Assembly (NCBI RefSeq): GCF_017301635.1
Contig: NZ_CP071091.1
Span: forward strand, 10,284,501 to 10,348,500
Source: Myxococcus landrumus
GTDB taxonomy: Bacteria; Myxococcota; Myxococcia; Myxococcales; Myxococcaceae
Direction: 5' to 3'
DNA: 64,000 bases
The translations under genes and the position numbers were made by a program. Within the stretch, counting starts at the first letter, position 1. Each line of letters begins with the position of its first letter. This document shows, one piece after another, positions 1-9,200 of the stretch. The notes beneath the pieces were generated by a model, which searched no databases, was not told the origin of the DNA, and was given only the letters and a program-made list of their open reading frames with translations.

Positions 1-1
1 C

Positions 2-568
2 TTCGGCAGCAAGGGCCTGGGCGGCGACCTCAAGAGCGCCATGGGCAACATGTTCGGCGCCAAGGCGGGTGACTCGGGCGGCTTCGGCGGCCTGGGCCTG
101 CGTGGCGGTGGCGGCGGCGGCGGCGGTACGGGTGACACCGTGGGCATCGGCGGCATCGGCACCAAGGGCCGTGGGGGTGGCACTGGCACCTACGGCACGG
201 GTGTGGGTGTGCTGGGTGGCAAGTCGTCGGTCGACGTGAACATCGCCTCGTCCGAGGTGGAGGTCATGGGCTCGCTGGACAAGGAGCTCATCCGCAAGGT
301 CATCCAGGCGAACCGCGGACAGATTCGTTACTGCTACGAGAGCCTGCTCAACCGCTTCCCGAAGCTGGGAGGCAAGGTGGCGGTGAAGTTCGTGATTACC
401 GCCACGGGCTCGGTGGCGTCGTCCTCGGTGGCCCAGAGCACCGCGGGCAACGCGGAACTGGAGACGTGTGTGGCGGGCCGTGTGCGCACGTGGAAGTTCC
501 CCGAGCCCAAGGGTGGTGGCGTGGTGGTCGTCACCTATCCGTTCATCTTCAAGCAGTCCGGCGAGTAG
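2..568 (+). CDS. gltG: GltG/PglI gliding-motility protein, C-terminal 188 residues (5' end outside window)
   Basis: The frame is open from the first complete codon of the window, so the start lies upstream and the ATG at 41 is internal. A glycine-rich linker (about fragment residues 35-70) leads into a compact C-terminal domain (about 85-188). That domain has two conserved cysteines, in YCYE and ETCV, and the WKFPEP element, which mark the AgmX/PglI C-terminal (TonB_C-like) domain. In Myxococcus, GltG and GltJ are the inner-membrane Glt proteins carrying this domain; they span the periplasm and couple the AglRQS motor to the outer membrane. The FHA and transmembrane parts expected for GltG would lie upstream and cannot be seen. 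The identity follows from the domain plus the order gltG-gltH-x-gltI-gltJ. Another AgmX-domain paralogue is possible but less likely in this context. Confidence 0.8.
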   Translation, partial: FGSKGLGGDLKSAMGNMFGAKAGDSGGFGGLGLRGGGGGGGGTGDTVGIGGIGTKGRGGGTGTYGTGVGVLGGKSSVDVNIASSEVEVMGSLDKELIRKVIQANRGQIRYCYESLLNRFPKLGGKVAVKFVITATGSVASSSVAQSTAGNAELETCVAGRVRTWKFPEPKGGGVVVVTYPFIFKQSGE

Positions 569-671
569 CACCGGCGCTCTTACCCGTTTCACGGGCGGCC
601 CTCCTCGGGGCCGCCCGCGCTGTCACCCCGGCTCCCGTCCCCCGCTGGAGCCACGTCAACCTCAGGACCGC

Positions 672-1304
672 ATGAAAGCCCTCGCTCCCATTGCCCTGTG
701 TGCCGTGTTCGTCCTCCCCGTGGCCGCGAGCGCTCAGCAACCACCCCCCACGGCGACAGGTGACCGGCCGGCCGTCACGTTCGATGAAATCGAGCGGGGC
801 TTCTACTTCGCGCTGTATGGCGGCCCGCTCTTCATGACGAACCCGCCCGCGGCCGAGGGCACGCCCCGGCCTTTCTCCTCCGGGCCCATGGCCCAGGTGG
901 AGATGGGGTACGACCTGAGTGAGCGGGTGTCGCTGGGGCTCTTCATCATGGGTTCCAGCATCCGGACCAGCGCCGAGTACGTCGGCGAGTCCGGGGGCAA
1001 GGTGTCCGGCGACTTCTCCACCCTCGTCCCGGGCGCGGTCTTGCGCGCGCGCCTGGTGGGCCTGGCTGACAGCCAGGAAGTGAAGCGCACCTGGTTCTAT
1101 CTCCGCGCCGGCGCGGGTTATGCGATGTTCTCCCCGAAGAGCCTCCTTCCGGATTCCGACATTCTTGTGTTTGCCGGGCCCGGAGTGGAGTACTACACAC
1201 GGTTGCGCCACTTTTCCGTGGGGGTCGAGGTCACGGGGAACTACCTCGTGTCCGGTGGCTCGTTCGGGTTCGCGGTGGCGCCGAACATTCGCTACGCGTT
1301 CTAG
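672..1304 (+). CDS. gltH: GltH-like outer-membrane beta-barrel protein of the gliding machinery
   Basis: This is a 210-residue protein with a Sec signal peptide: MKALAPIALCAVFVLPVAAS, then a probable cleavage after ASA and before QQPPP. The rest alternates polar and aromatic/aliphatic residues, with glycines and a C-terminal aromatic (ending RYAF), as in small outer-membrane barrels. A longer frame exists upstream (from 468), but it overlaps gltG and lacks a signal sequence, so the ATG at 672 is chosen. It lies 103 bases after gltG and 18 bases before the next gene, so it is probably co-transcribed. In M. xanthus the barrel GltH occupies this place in the locus; Glt barrels form the outer-membrane part of the focal-adhesion complex. 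The family assignment rests on synteny and the barrel-like pattern, not on a motif. Confidence 0.7.
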   Translation: MKALAPIALCAVFVLPVAASAQQPPPTATGDRPAVTFDEIERGFYFALYGGPLFMTNPPAAEGTPRPFSSGPMAQVEMGYDLSERVSLGLFIMGSSIRTSAEYVGESGGKVSGDFSTLVPGAVLRARLVGLADSQEVKRTWFYLRAGAGYAMFSPKSLLPDSDILVFAGPGVEYYTRLRHFSVGVEVTGNYLVSGGSFGFAVAPNIRYAF

Positions 1305-1322
1305 TTCTAGCGGGAGAAAGAC

Positions 1323-3152
1323 GTGCCTCAGGAGAATGGAAGCGGTGGGCCACGGCAGGGTGGGCGTGGTCGTGACGCGGGTGCGCCGGGTCAGGGCCCG
1401 CGCCGTGATGGCCCTGGCGGTGGATTTGGAGGCCGAGGTGGCCCGGGAGGTCCCGGACGGGGCGAAGGCCGTGGGCGCGGTGAGGGCCGCGGTCGTGGCC
1501 GTGACGAAGGGCCCGTGGGCCCTGGGCAGCGCGTCATCTCCGAGCTGAGTGTCCTCGAGAAGGCGTTGTCCAAGACGGACTTCGGGGCCGAGAAGGGCCC
1601 GCTGCAGGCGATTGTCCGCTCGCTGCGGCCCATGCGCCTGAAGTCGCTGGAGGACCTGGACCTCAACACGCGAGGCCGGCTCATCACCACGATGCTGCGC
1701 GTGCAGCGTCAGCCCAAGCCCGCGGCACCGGAGGCTGCGGCCGCCGAGGCGAGCACGGCTCCGGTGGAGACTCCGGCCGAGGCTGCGGCTCCCGCCGAGG
1801 GCGCGGAGGCTGCTGCTCCCGCCGCGGAGGCTGCTGCTCCGGCCGAGGCCGCCGCTCCCGCGGTGGACCCCGCGAAGGAGAAGTTCGACGCGTGGACGGA
1901 CGTCATGTTCCTGGTGGGCCAGGTCTGGCGCGCCGCGGGCGACAAGGACCGCTCCGAGGCGGCCTTCACCGCCAGCGGCCGGCAGCCCGGTCCCGAGGTG
2001 GAGGAGCCCGCGGCTCCCCAGGCCCGGGCCGAGGCACGTCCGGAGCGCCGTGAGCGTGGCGAGCGTCCCGAGAGGGGCGAGCGCCGTGAGCGCGGTGAGC
2101 GTCCCGAGAGGGGCGAGCGCCGGGAGCGCGGTGAGCGTCCCGAGCGCCGGGAGCGTCCCGAGCGCGCTGAGCGTCCGGAGCGGGGCGAGCGTCGCCCCAC
2201 GCCGGAGCTGACGGGCGATTGGAAGGAGCAGGCCAAGCAGCTCGAGGGCATGGGACGCACGCGTGACGCGGCCCGGCTCCACGAGCGCAACGGCGGCTTC
2301 GCCGAGGCCACCCGGTTGTTCGAGGCGGGTGGGGACCTCAAGAGCGCGCTGCGCACGGGGCTCGCGGGTGGCGACAATGACGCCGCGCGCCGCTTGGTGA
2401 GCACGCTGCCTCCGGATCAACTGGCCCCCACGCTGGAGAAGGCCGGCGCCTACGAGCTCCTCATGGAGCACTACGTGGGCAAGGGTGACTTCGAGAACGT
2501 GGCGCGCCTGTATGAGCGCGCCCGCCAGTTCGACCAGGCGGCGCTCGCGTACGAGCGTGCGGGGAAGCTGACCCTGGCGCGCAAGGCGTACGAGCGCTCG
2601 CGCGACATGGCCAGCGCCAACCGCATCCGCGGGCTCGAGGTGAAGAGCCTGGTGGAGCGCGGGGACCGTCTGGGTGCGGCCACGCTGCTCGTGGCGGCGG
2701 GACAGCGTCGCGAGGCGGTGGAGGTGCTGGGCACCTTGCCTCCTCCCAAGGCGTTCCACTTCATGCAGCGCCTGAAGCTGGATGAGGAGGCGAAGGAGCT
2801 GGCTCAGCGCGAGCTGGCTCGGGCCGAGCAGGAGCAGAAGCCGGCGGGCCGTGCCCGGTGGCTGGAGCTCCTGGGCGACGTCGCCGCGTCCGCCGAGGCG
2901 TGGGAGGCCGCGGGGCGCAAGGACAAGGCCCTGCCGCTGCACGAGAAGCTTGGCAACCTGGCTCGCGCCGCTCAGCTCGCGGAGGAGCTGCAGCAGCGGG
3001 AGAAGGCGATGGCCCTCTACACCCAGCTGAACGACAGCGCGGGTCTGGAGCGTGCGAAGGCACTGCCGGAGGCGGCTGCGGTGGCCCCGGCTCCCGCCGA
3101 GCCGGCGGGTGAGGAAGGCGACGCTTCCCCGGATGCTTCGACGGCCGAGTAG
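1323..3152 (+). CDS. Gliding-locus protein with RG-rich and ER-repeat disordered segments and helical (TPR-like) repeats
   Basis: The product has 609 residues. The GTG start is supported by the purine-rich GGGAGAAAG a few bases upstream. In order: an Arg/Gly-rich stretch (about residues 1-65, with GRGEGRGRGEGRGRG); a short helical part; an Ala/Pro/Glu-rich linker (135-183); a second helical segment; a perfectly charged ER repeat with units such as GERPERGERRER (about 237-292); then about 290 residues of helical hairpins that read like degenerate TPRs (for example YERARQFDQAALAYERAGKL); and an acidic tail. No signal peptide or membrane segment is visible, so it is probably cytoplasmic. It sits between gltH and gltI and is probably made with them. 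I know no named Glt protein with this architecture. The low-complexity segments suggest RNA or protein condensation or scaffolding, but that is inference. Confidence 0.85.
   Translation: MPQENGSGGPRQGGRGRDAGAPGQGPRRDGPGGGFGGRGGPGGPGRGEGRGRGEGRGRGRDEGPVGPGQRVISELSVLEKALSKTDFGAEKGPLQAIVRSLRPMRLKSLEDLDLNTRGRLITTMLRVQRQPKPAAPEAAAAEASTAPVETPAEAAAPAEGAEAAAPAAEAAAPAEAAAPAVDPAKEKFDAWTDVMFLVGQVWRAAGDKDRSEAAFTASGRQPGPEVEEPAAPQARAEARPERRERGERPERGERRERGERPERGERRERGERPERRERPERAERPERGERRPTPELTGDWKEQAKQLEGMGRTRDAARLHERNGGFAEATRLFEAGGDLKSALRTGLAGGDNDAARRLVSTLPPDQLAPTLEKAGAYELLMEHYVGKGDFENVARLYERARQFDQAALAYERAGKLTLARKAYERSRDMASANRIRGLEVKSLVERGDRLGAATLLVAAGQRREAVEVLGTLPPPKAFHFMQRLKLDEEAKELAQRELARAEQEQKPAGRARWLELLGDVAASAEAWEAAGRKDKALPLHEKLGNLARAAQLAEELQQREKAMALYTQLNDSAGLERAKALPEAAAVAPAPAEPAGEEGDASPDASTAE
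2040..2203 (+). repeat. In-frame tandem repeat encoding Arg-Glu (ER) repeats
   Basis: The DNA repeats imperfectly with a period near 36 bases. The unit contains GAGCGTCCCGAGAGGGGCGA; near-identical copies occur around 2060, 2097 and 2130, with degenerate copies after. It encodes runs such as GERPERGERRERGERPER. Alternating Arg and Glu suggests a single charged helix or a disordered charged linker. Copy number is likely to vary between strains through slippage or recombination. Confidence 0.85.
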
Positions 3153-3169
3153 CAAGAAGACCAATGATT

Positions 3170-3189
3170 CCCGCCCTTTGGCGGGTTTT
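3170..3189 (+). terminator. Rho-independent terminator-like hairpin before gltI
   Basis: CCCGCC (3170-3175), loop CTTT, GGCGGG (3180-3185), followed directly by TTTT. The stem is 6 bp of pure GC with a short T tract. It lies 17 bases after the stop codon at 3152 and before the chosen gltI start at 3282. It is probably a partial terminator or attenuator inside the motility locus. Confidence 0.6.
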
Positions 3190-3281
3190 GCATGATTGCT
3201 CGGGGGCGCTCGCGGCCGGTAAAGTCCGGCGGCTGGCGCCCCCGCTGCGTTCCATTTTCACCCCCGAGGCCCGCCCTCCCC

Positions 3282-6200
3282 ATGCAACCGTCCACGTCCC
3301 CTCGACCCACGCTGCGCGTGTCCGATGACCGGAGCTTCGTCGAAGCCGAGGCCGCGCTGGAGAAAGCCGGCCGAGTGGAAGAGTTGATCCGCCTGTACGA
3401 GGGTCGCGCGCGAGACGTCGCCGCCGATGAAGCGGTGCGTCTGTTGTGCCGTGCCGCGGAGCTCGCGCATGACCGTCAGCGCAACGCGCCGCGCGCGGAG
3501 GAGTTGCTCAAGCGCGCGCTGCTGGTGGCGCGAGAGCCGCTGCCCGCGCTGAGGGGGCTCAAGCGTCTGCACGAGACGCGGCAGGATGCCGCGGCGCTCG
3601 CGGAGGTGTTGGAGCGGTTGGGGAGCGCCACGCAGGGCGAGGAGAGCGCGGGCCACTACCTGAAGGCCGCGGACCTCTACGAGCAGAAGCTCTTCCGTCG
3701 GGACCGGGCGGTGCTGTGCCTGCAGCGCGCCGCGAGAGCGAAGTCGGACCGCGCCATCTTCCGGCGCGTGCGGCAGTTGTTGTTGTCCGAGGAGCGATTC
3801 CAGACGGCGTTCGAGGCGCTGGAGCGTGAGCGCGAGGCGCTGGGCGACGCGGGCATGGCGGAGGAGTACGCGGCGCTGGCGGAGCGGCTGGTGGACGACC
3901 CCACCGAGCATGAGCTGGCGCAGCGGGTGTTGGATGTGGCGCGGGGGTTGGAGCCCCAGAACGCGCGCGTGGAGAAGACGACCCGGGCGCTGCAGCGCTT
4001 CGAGCAGACGTGGCGCGACCGCGTGCGGATGCTGCGTGGCATGTCGTTGGAGGAGCGGGACCGCAAGAGCGCGGCGCGGTTGTCGCTGCTCGTCGCCAAG
4101 CTGTTCGCCTGGTACGACCCGGCCTCCGTCGGCAAGGTGAAGGAGGCGCTGGACCGGTGCTTCCTGCTGTGGCCGGGGATGCCCGAGGGCCTGTCGCTCA
4201 TCGAGAAGATGGCGGCGCGCGCGGGTGGGGACTTCGCGCCGGCGATTGCGCAAATCGAGGCGATGGCGGGCGAGGTGAAGGACCGTGGCGCGCAGGTGGA
4301 CCTGTGGCTGCGCGTGGGCACGATGCGCCTGGGTCGCTTGAATGACGCGCAGGGGGCTCTCGGGGCTTTCGAGCGGGCCGTCGCGGCGGACCCGTCGCGC
4401 GCGGATGCGGCGAGCCTCACGGCGGAGCAGTTGCTGGAGGGAGGGCGGGCGGCGGACGCGGTGGCGGTGCTGGAGCGCTATCTGGGCACGGTGAAGGACA
4501 AGCCGAGCCAGGCGGCCATGCGCCTGCGTCTGGCGGAGCTGTGTCTGTCCCAGCTCAAGGATGCAGCGGCGGCGCGCACGCACCTGGAGGCGGCGCTCAA
4601 GCTGGACCCCACGCATGCGCTGGCGGCGTTCCAGCTCGCGCGGCTCCTCGCGGAGGACGAGGAGCTGGAGGCCGTGGTGCCGTTGTTGGACCTGGCGCTG
4701 CTGGCGCCTCGGCCGCGAGCGGAGCGGGTGGCCTTCTGCGAGGCGCTCGCGTTGCTGTTCGAGGAGAAGGAAGACGCGCGAGGCGCCTTCGAGGTGCTGT
4801 CGCGGGCGCTGGAGCTGGACCCGGCGCGGCCGCTGCTCCTGGGCTCCGTGGTGGAGCACGCGGAGAAGGCCGATGCGCGGCCGGCCCTCGCCTTGGCGCT
4901 GCAGCGTGCCGCGCAGGCGGCGACGGTGGCGGAGGTCTCCGCGACGTTGTGGCGGCAGCTCGCGCTGTTGCTCCAGGGGCCGCTCGCGGACCCCGTGCGC
5001 GCGGAGGCTGCGTGGCGCGAGGTGCTGGCGCGCATTCCTGGTGACACGGCGGCGGCGGAGGCCGTGAAGTCGTTGCAGGCGGCCGCGGCGCTCGCGGATG
5101 ACCCGAAGGCCCGGCTGGAGGCGGAGGTGACGCGGCGAGAGGCCGCTGGCGCCGCGCCAGAGGAGCTGGAGCCGCTGGTGCGCGAGTGGGTACAGCTCGC
5201 GCCCGAGGAAGTGGGCGCGGTGCAGCGGCTGCAGGGCCTGTGCGTGGCGCTGTCTCGCTTCGACGAAGCGGCGGCGCTCGCGGGGCGGCTCGCGGCGCTG
5301 GCGGAGTCGCAGCTCGAGCGCAACGAGTGGACGGGGCGTCAGGCGAAGCTGTACGCGGAGCGGCTCGGCCGTCAGCAGGACGCGGCGGACCTGTTCCTCG
5401 GGCTCCTGGCGGAGAACGTGTCTACGGGCGTGGTGGTGGGGGGCCTGGAGCGCCTGGCCGCGGCGGGAGTGCGGTCGCACGAGGTGACGGAGGCGCTGGC
5501 CGCGCACTACGGACGGGCTGGTGACCACCAGCGCCAGGTGGCGGCCCTTCAGCAGCAGCTGGAGGCCACGACGGAGCCGGCCGCGCGCAAGCGGCTCTTC
5601 TCGTTGCTGGCGAGCATCCACGAGAAGCAGCTGGCCGACAGTCGCGCCGCCTTCGACACGCGGGTGCGCGTGGTTCGTGAGGACCCGAGGGACGAGTCGT
5701 CGCGCGCGGAGGCGCTGCGGCTCGCGCGGGATCTGTCCGCGCACTCGGAGCTGGGGCGTGTGTTGCGCACGCTGGCGGCGGAGCTGGAGGAGCCGGCCGT
5801 GGCGCTGTCGCTGCTCACCGAAGCGGCGGGGCTGACGGAGGAAGGCGGGCTGGTGGCGGATGCCATCGTCGCGCTCGAGGCCGCTGTTGAGCGGGCCCCG
5901 GAGTCAGGCGCGGTGTTGCAGCGGCTGGTGCGACTGTATGGTCGCGCGGGTCGCGCGGCGGATGCCGAGGAGCTCCTTCGCAAGCGCATCCACGGCGCGC
6001 GCGGCGCGGAGCGGCTGGAGTTGCTGCTCCAGCTCGTGGACTTGAACACGGAGCTGGGACGTCCGGCGCAGGCCGCCGAGGCCCTCCAGTCCGCGCTGTC
6101 TCACGGCGCCGAGGAGGGGCGGCACCTGCCTCGCCTCGCGGAGCTGTATGAGAAGGCGGGCCGCACGCGTGAGCTGGGCGACACGCTGGCGCGGATGATT

Positions 6201-9200
6201 GGGCTGGCGGAGTCGGCGGGTGAGACGGACAAGGCCTCGCGGCTGAAGCTGCGCCGGGCTCAACTGCTGCAGGGGTTGCAGGACGGCAGCGCGGAGGCGG
6301 TGCAGAGCTACTCGGACATCCTGATGCAGCGTCCGTCGGACCCGGACGCCATCGCGGCGCTGGAGGCGATGTTGGCCTCGGGGACCGCGCGTGAGGCGGC
6401 GGCGCGCGTGCTGGTGCCCGCGTTGGAGCGGACCAAGGACCATCGCAAGCTGGTGGCCACGCTGGACGTGCTGGCGGAGGTGGCCAAGGACGACGCGGCC
6501 CGCGTGCAGGTGCTCAGGCATGCGGCGCAGGTGCATCTGGCGCACCTGCGGCAGCCCGAGCTGGCGTTCGCGGCCCTGGCGCGTGCGTTGCGGCTGGCTC
6601 CTGGGGACGCGGGTCTGCGCTCCACGGCGAGGCAGGCGGCGGAGGACGCGGACGCGCTGGACAGCTACGCGGAGATCATCGAGGAGCTGGCGGAAGAGGG
6701 TGACGTCGGCCCCGCGCGAGTGGCGCTCCTGCGCGAGCTGGCGGAGGTGCACGAGAAGAAGCTCGACGACAAGGCGAGCGCGGTGAAGGCCCTGCGCGCG
6801 CTCTTGTCGCTGGAGCCGGGCAACCTGGACAGCCTGCGCGCCTTGCAGCGGCTGCACCGCGCGGGCGAGGAGTGGGCCGCGCTGGCCGAGGTGCTCGAGA
6901 AGCTGGCCGCCGCGTCGCCGGAGCCCGCGGAGCAGCTCGCGTTCCTGCGCGAGGCGGCGTTGCTGCACGAGACGCGGCTGTCGGACCCGGAGAGCGCGGC
7001 GGAGGCGTGGCGTGCCATTGCACAGCGCGACTCGGCGAACCGCGAGGCCGCGGCCACGTTGGACCGGCTCTATACGGAGCTGGAGCGTCACCAGGACCTG
7101 GCGTGGGCGTTGGCGCTGCGCCGCAATCAGGAGGGGCAGAGCCCGCAGGGGCGCGAGGTGTCGTTCCGGTTGGCGGAGCTGCAGCGCACGGTGCTGGATG
7201 ACCCGAACGCGGCGCTGGGGCTCTACAAGCGCATCCTCTCCGAGGACTCGGGGCACCCCGGGGCGCGGGGCGCGCTGGAGGCCTGGGTGAAGGCGGCGGT
7301 GTCCACGAGTGGGGCCGCGCTCGAGGTGTTGGACCCGGTGCTGGCGCAGGTGGGAGACCATGCCCGCCGCGTGGCGCTGCGCGAGGCGCGGATGGAGTCC
7401 GCGCTGACGGTGGAGAAGACCCTCCTCGCCGGAGAGGTGCGCCGCATCTACGAGCGCGACATGCGCCAGACGTCGCTGGCGTTCATGTCGGCGGTGAAGT
7501 CCTTCGCGCAAGGGTTGGACCGGGAGGGCGTGCGTCCGGACCTGGAGCGGCTGGCTCGAGAGACGGGCTCGCACGAGGTGCTGGCGGAGATCTACGAGTC
7601 CGCGGCGGTGGAGCTCACCGAGGGTGACCCGGCGGCGCTGGAGTTCCTGCGCCGCGCCGCGGAGCTGCGTGAGACGCTGGACCAGCCCGAGGAGGCCGCG
7701 CGGCTCTGGAAGAACCTGCTCGCGGACGCGCCGCAGGACCGGCAGGCGCTGGAGGCACTGTCTCGGCTGTACGAGAAGGGGCAGAACGCCAAGAGCCTCT
7801 CCGAGGTGTACACGCGCCAGGCCCAGCTCTCCCAGGACGCGGACGAGCGCGTGGGGCTGCTGCTCAAGGCGGGCGAGGCCTACGCCAACGCGGGTGAGGA
7901 TGCCCGGGCCGTGGAGACGTATCGCTCCGCGCTGGCGCTGCGGCGGGTCCCCGAGGGACTGCTCGCGCTGGAGAAGCTGTACGCGAAGGGGCGGCGGTTC
8001 GTCGAGCAGGCGGACGTGCTGGACCAGCTCGCGGACGGCGCGGCGGATGATGGGGCTCGGCGCGGCTGGTTGCTGAAGCGCGCGCAGCTCCTCGAGAAGG
8101 AAGTGGGGCCGGCCGAGGCGCTGCCGGTGTACCGCCGTCTGCTCGAGCTGGCGCCTGGAGATGGCCAGGTGGTGGCGGGCCTGGAGCGGTTGATGGCGCA
8201 CGATGGGCCTCGCGTGGAAGCCGCGCGGCTCCTTGAGCCCGTCTACCGGGGCTTGAACGACGCGCGGAAGCTGGTGGAAGTCCTGGACGTGTTGCTGCCG
8301 GGCGTGGCGCCGGAGCGGCGACTGGAGGCCATCCAGGAGGCGGCGACCTTGCGCGAGGCGCTGGGGCAGACGTCGCTCGCGTTCGTCGCGCGGCTCCGGG
8401 CGTTCAACGAGTTCCCACAGGAGACGTCGGTTCGCGACGAGCTCGAGCGACTGGCGGCCGACTCGGGTTCGTTCGAGGAAGTGGCGGGCGCGTACGAAGA
8501 CCAGCTCGAGCGCGGCGCGCAGGAGCCGCTCGCGGGAGACCTGTGGCGGCGGCTGGCGACGCTTTACGACAACCGCCTCAAGCGCTACGACCTGGCGGTC
8601 CGCGCGCTCGAGGAAGTGAGCCGCAGGGACCCGAAGAACCGGGGCGTGCTGGAGTCCATCGCCCGCGTCCATCGGCGCACGGGGGCCCATCGCGAGCTGG
8701 CGTTGGTGATGCGGCGTCAGGTGGCGGCGGATACGAACGCGACATCGCAGGTGAACCTGCTGTTCGAGCTGGCGCACCTGGCCGAGGAGACGCTGGCGGA
8801 CAAGGCGCTGGCGGCGCAGTCGTACCGCGAGGTCCTCGCGCTGCGACCCGAGAACACCAACGCGCTCAAGCTGCTGGGCCGAGTGCTCGGAGACATGGAG
8901 CGCTGGCCGGAGCTCGCGCAGCACATCGAGCGGGAAGTCCAGCTCGCGGACGAGCGTGGCGCGCAGGAGGAGGCGTCGGACCTTCGCGTGCGGCTGGGCC
9001 GTTTGAAGTTCTCGCGCCTGGATGACCCTCGCGGCGCGCTGGAGCTGTACCAGGCCGTGTTGACGCGGCGGGCGGGGCACGCGGGTGCGGTGGGGGCGTT
9101 GGAGGAGATGGCGCGCTCGGAGAGCCCGCTGCGAGGCGCGGCCGCCAGCGTGTTGGAGCCGGTCTTCGTCGCCGTGGGCAACCACCTGAAGCAGGTGGAG

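Noticed and set aside
468..671. N-terminal extension of gltH from 468
   Set aside because: It overlaps gltG and lacks export features; the signal peptide begins at 672.
549..3164. Long minus-strand open frames in the gliding locus (549-3164, 3258-5744, 5904-12035, 12432-14072)
   Set aside because: They run antisense to well-supported genes. The translations are His/Arg/Leu/Gln-rich, without domains or starts; they are expected from high-GC third-position bias.
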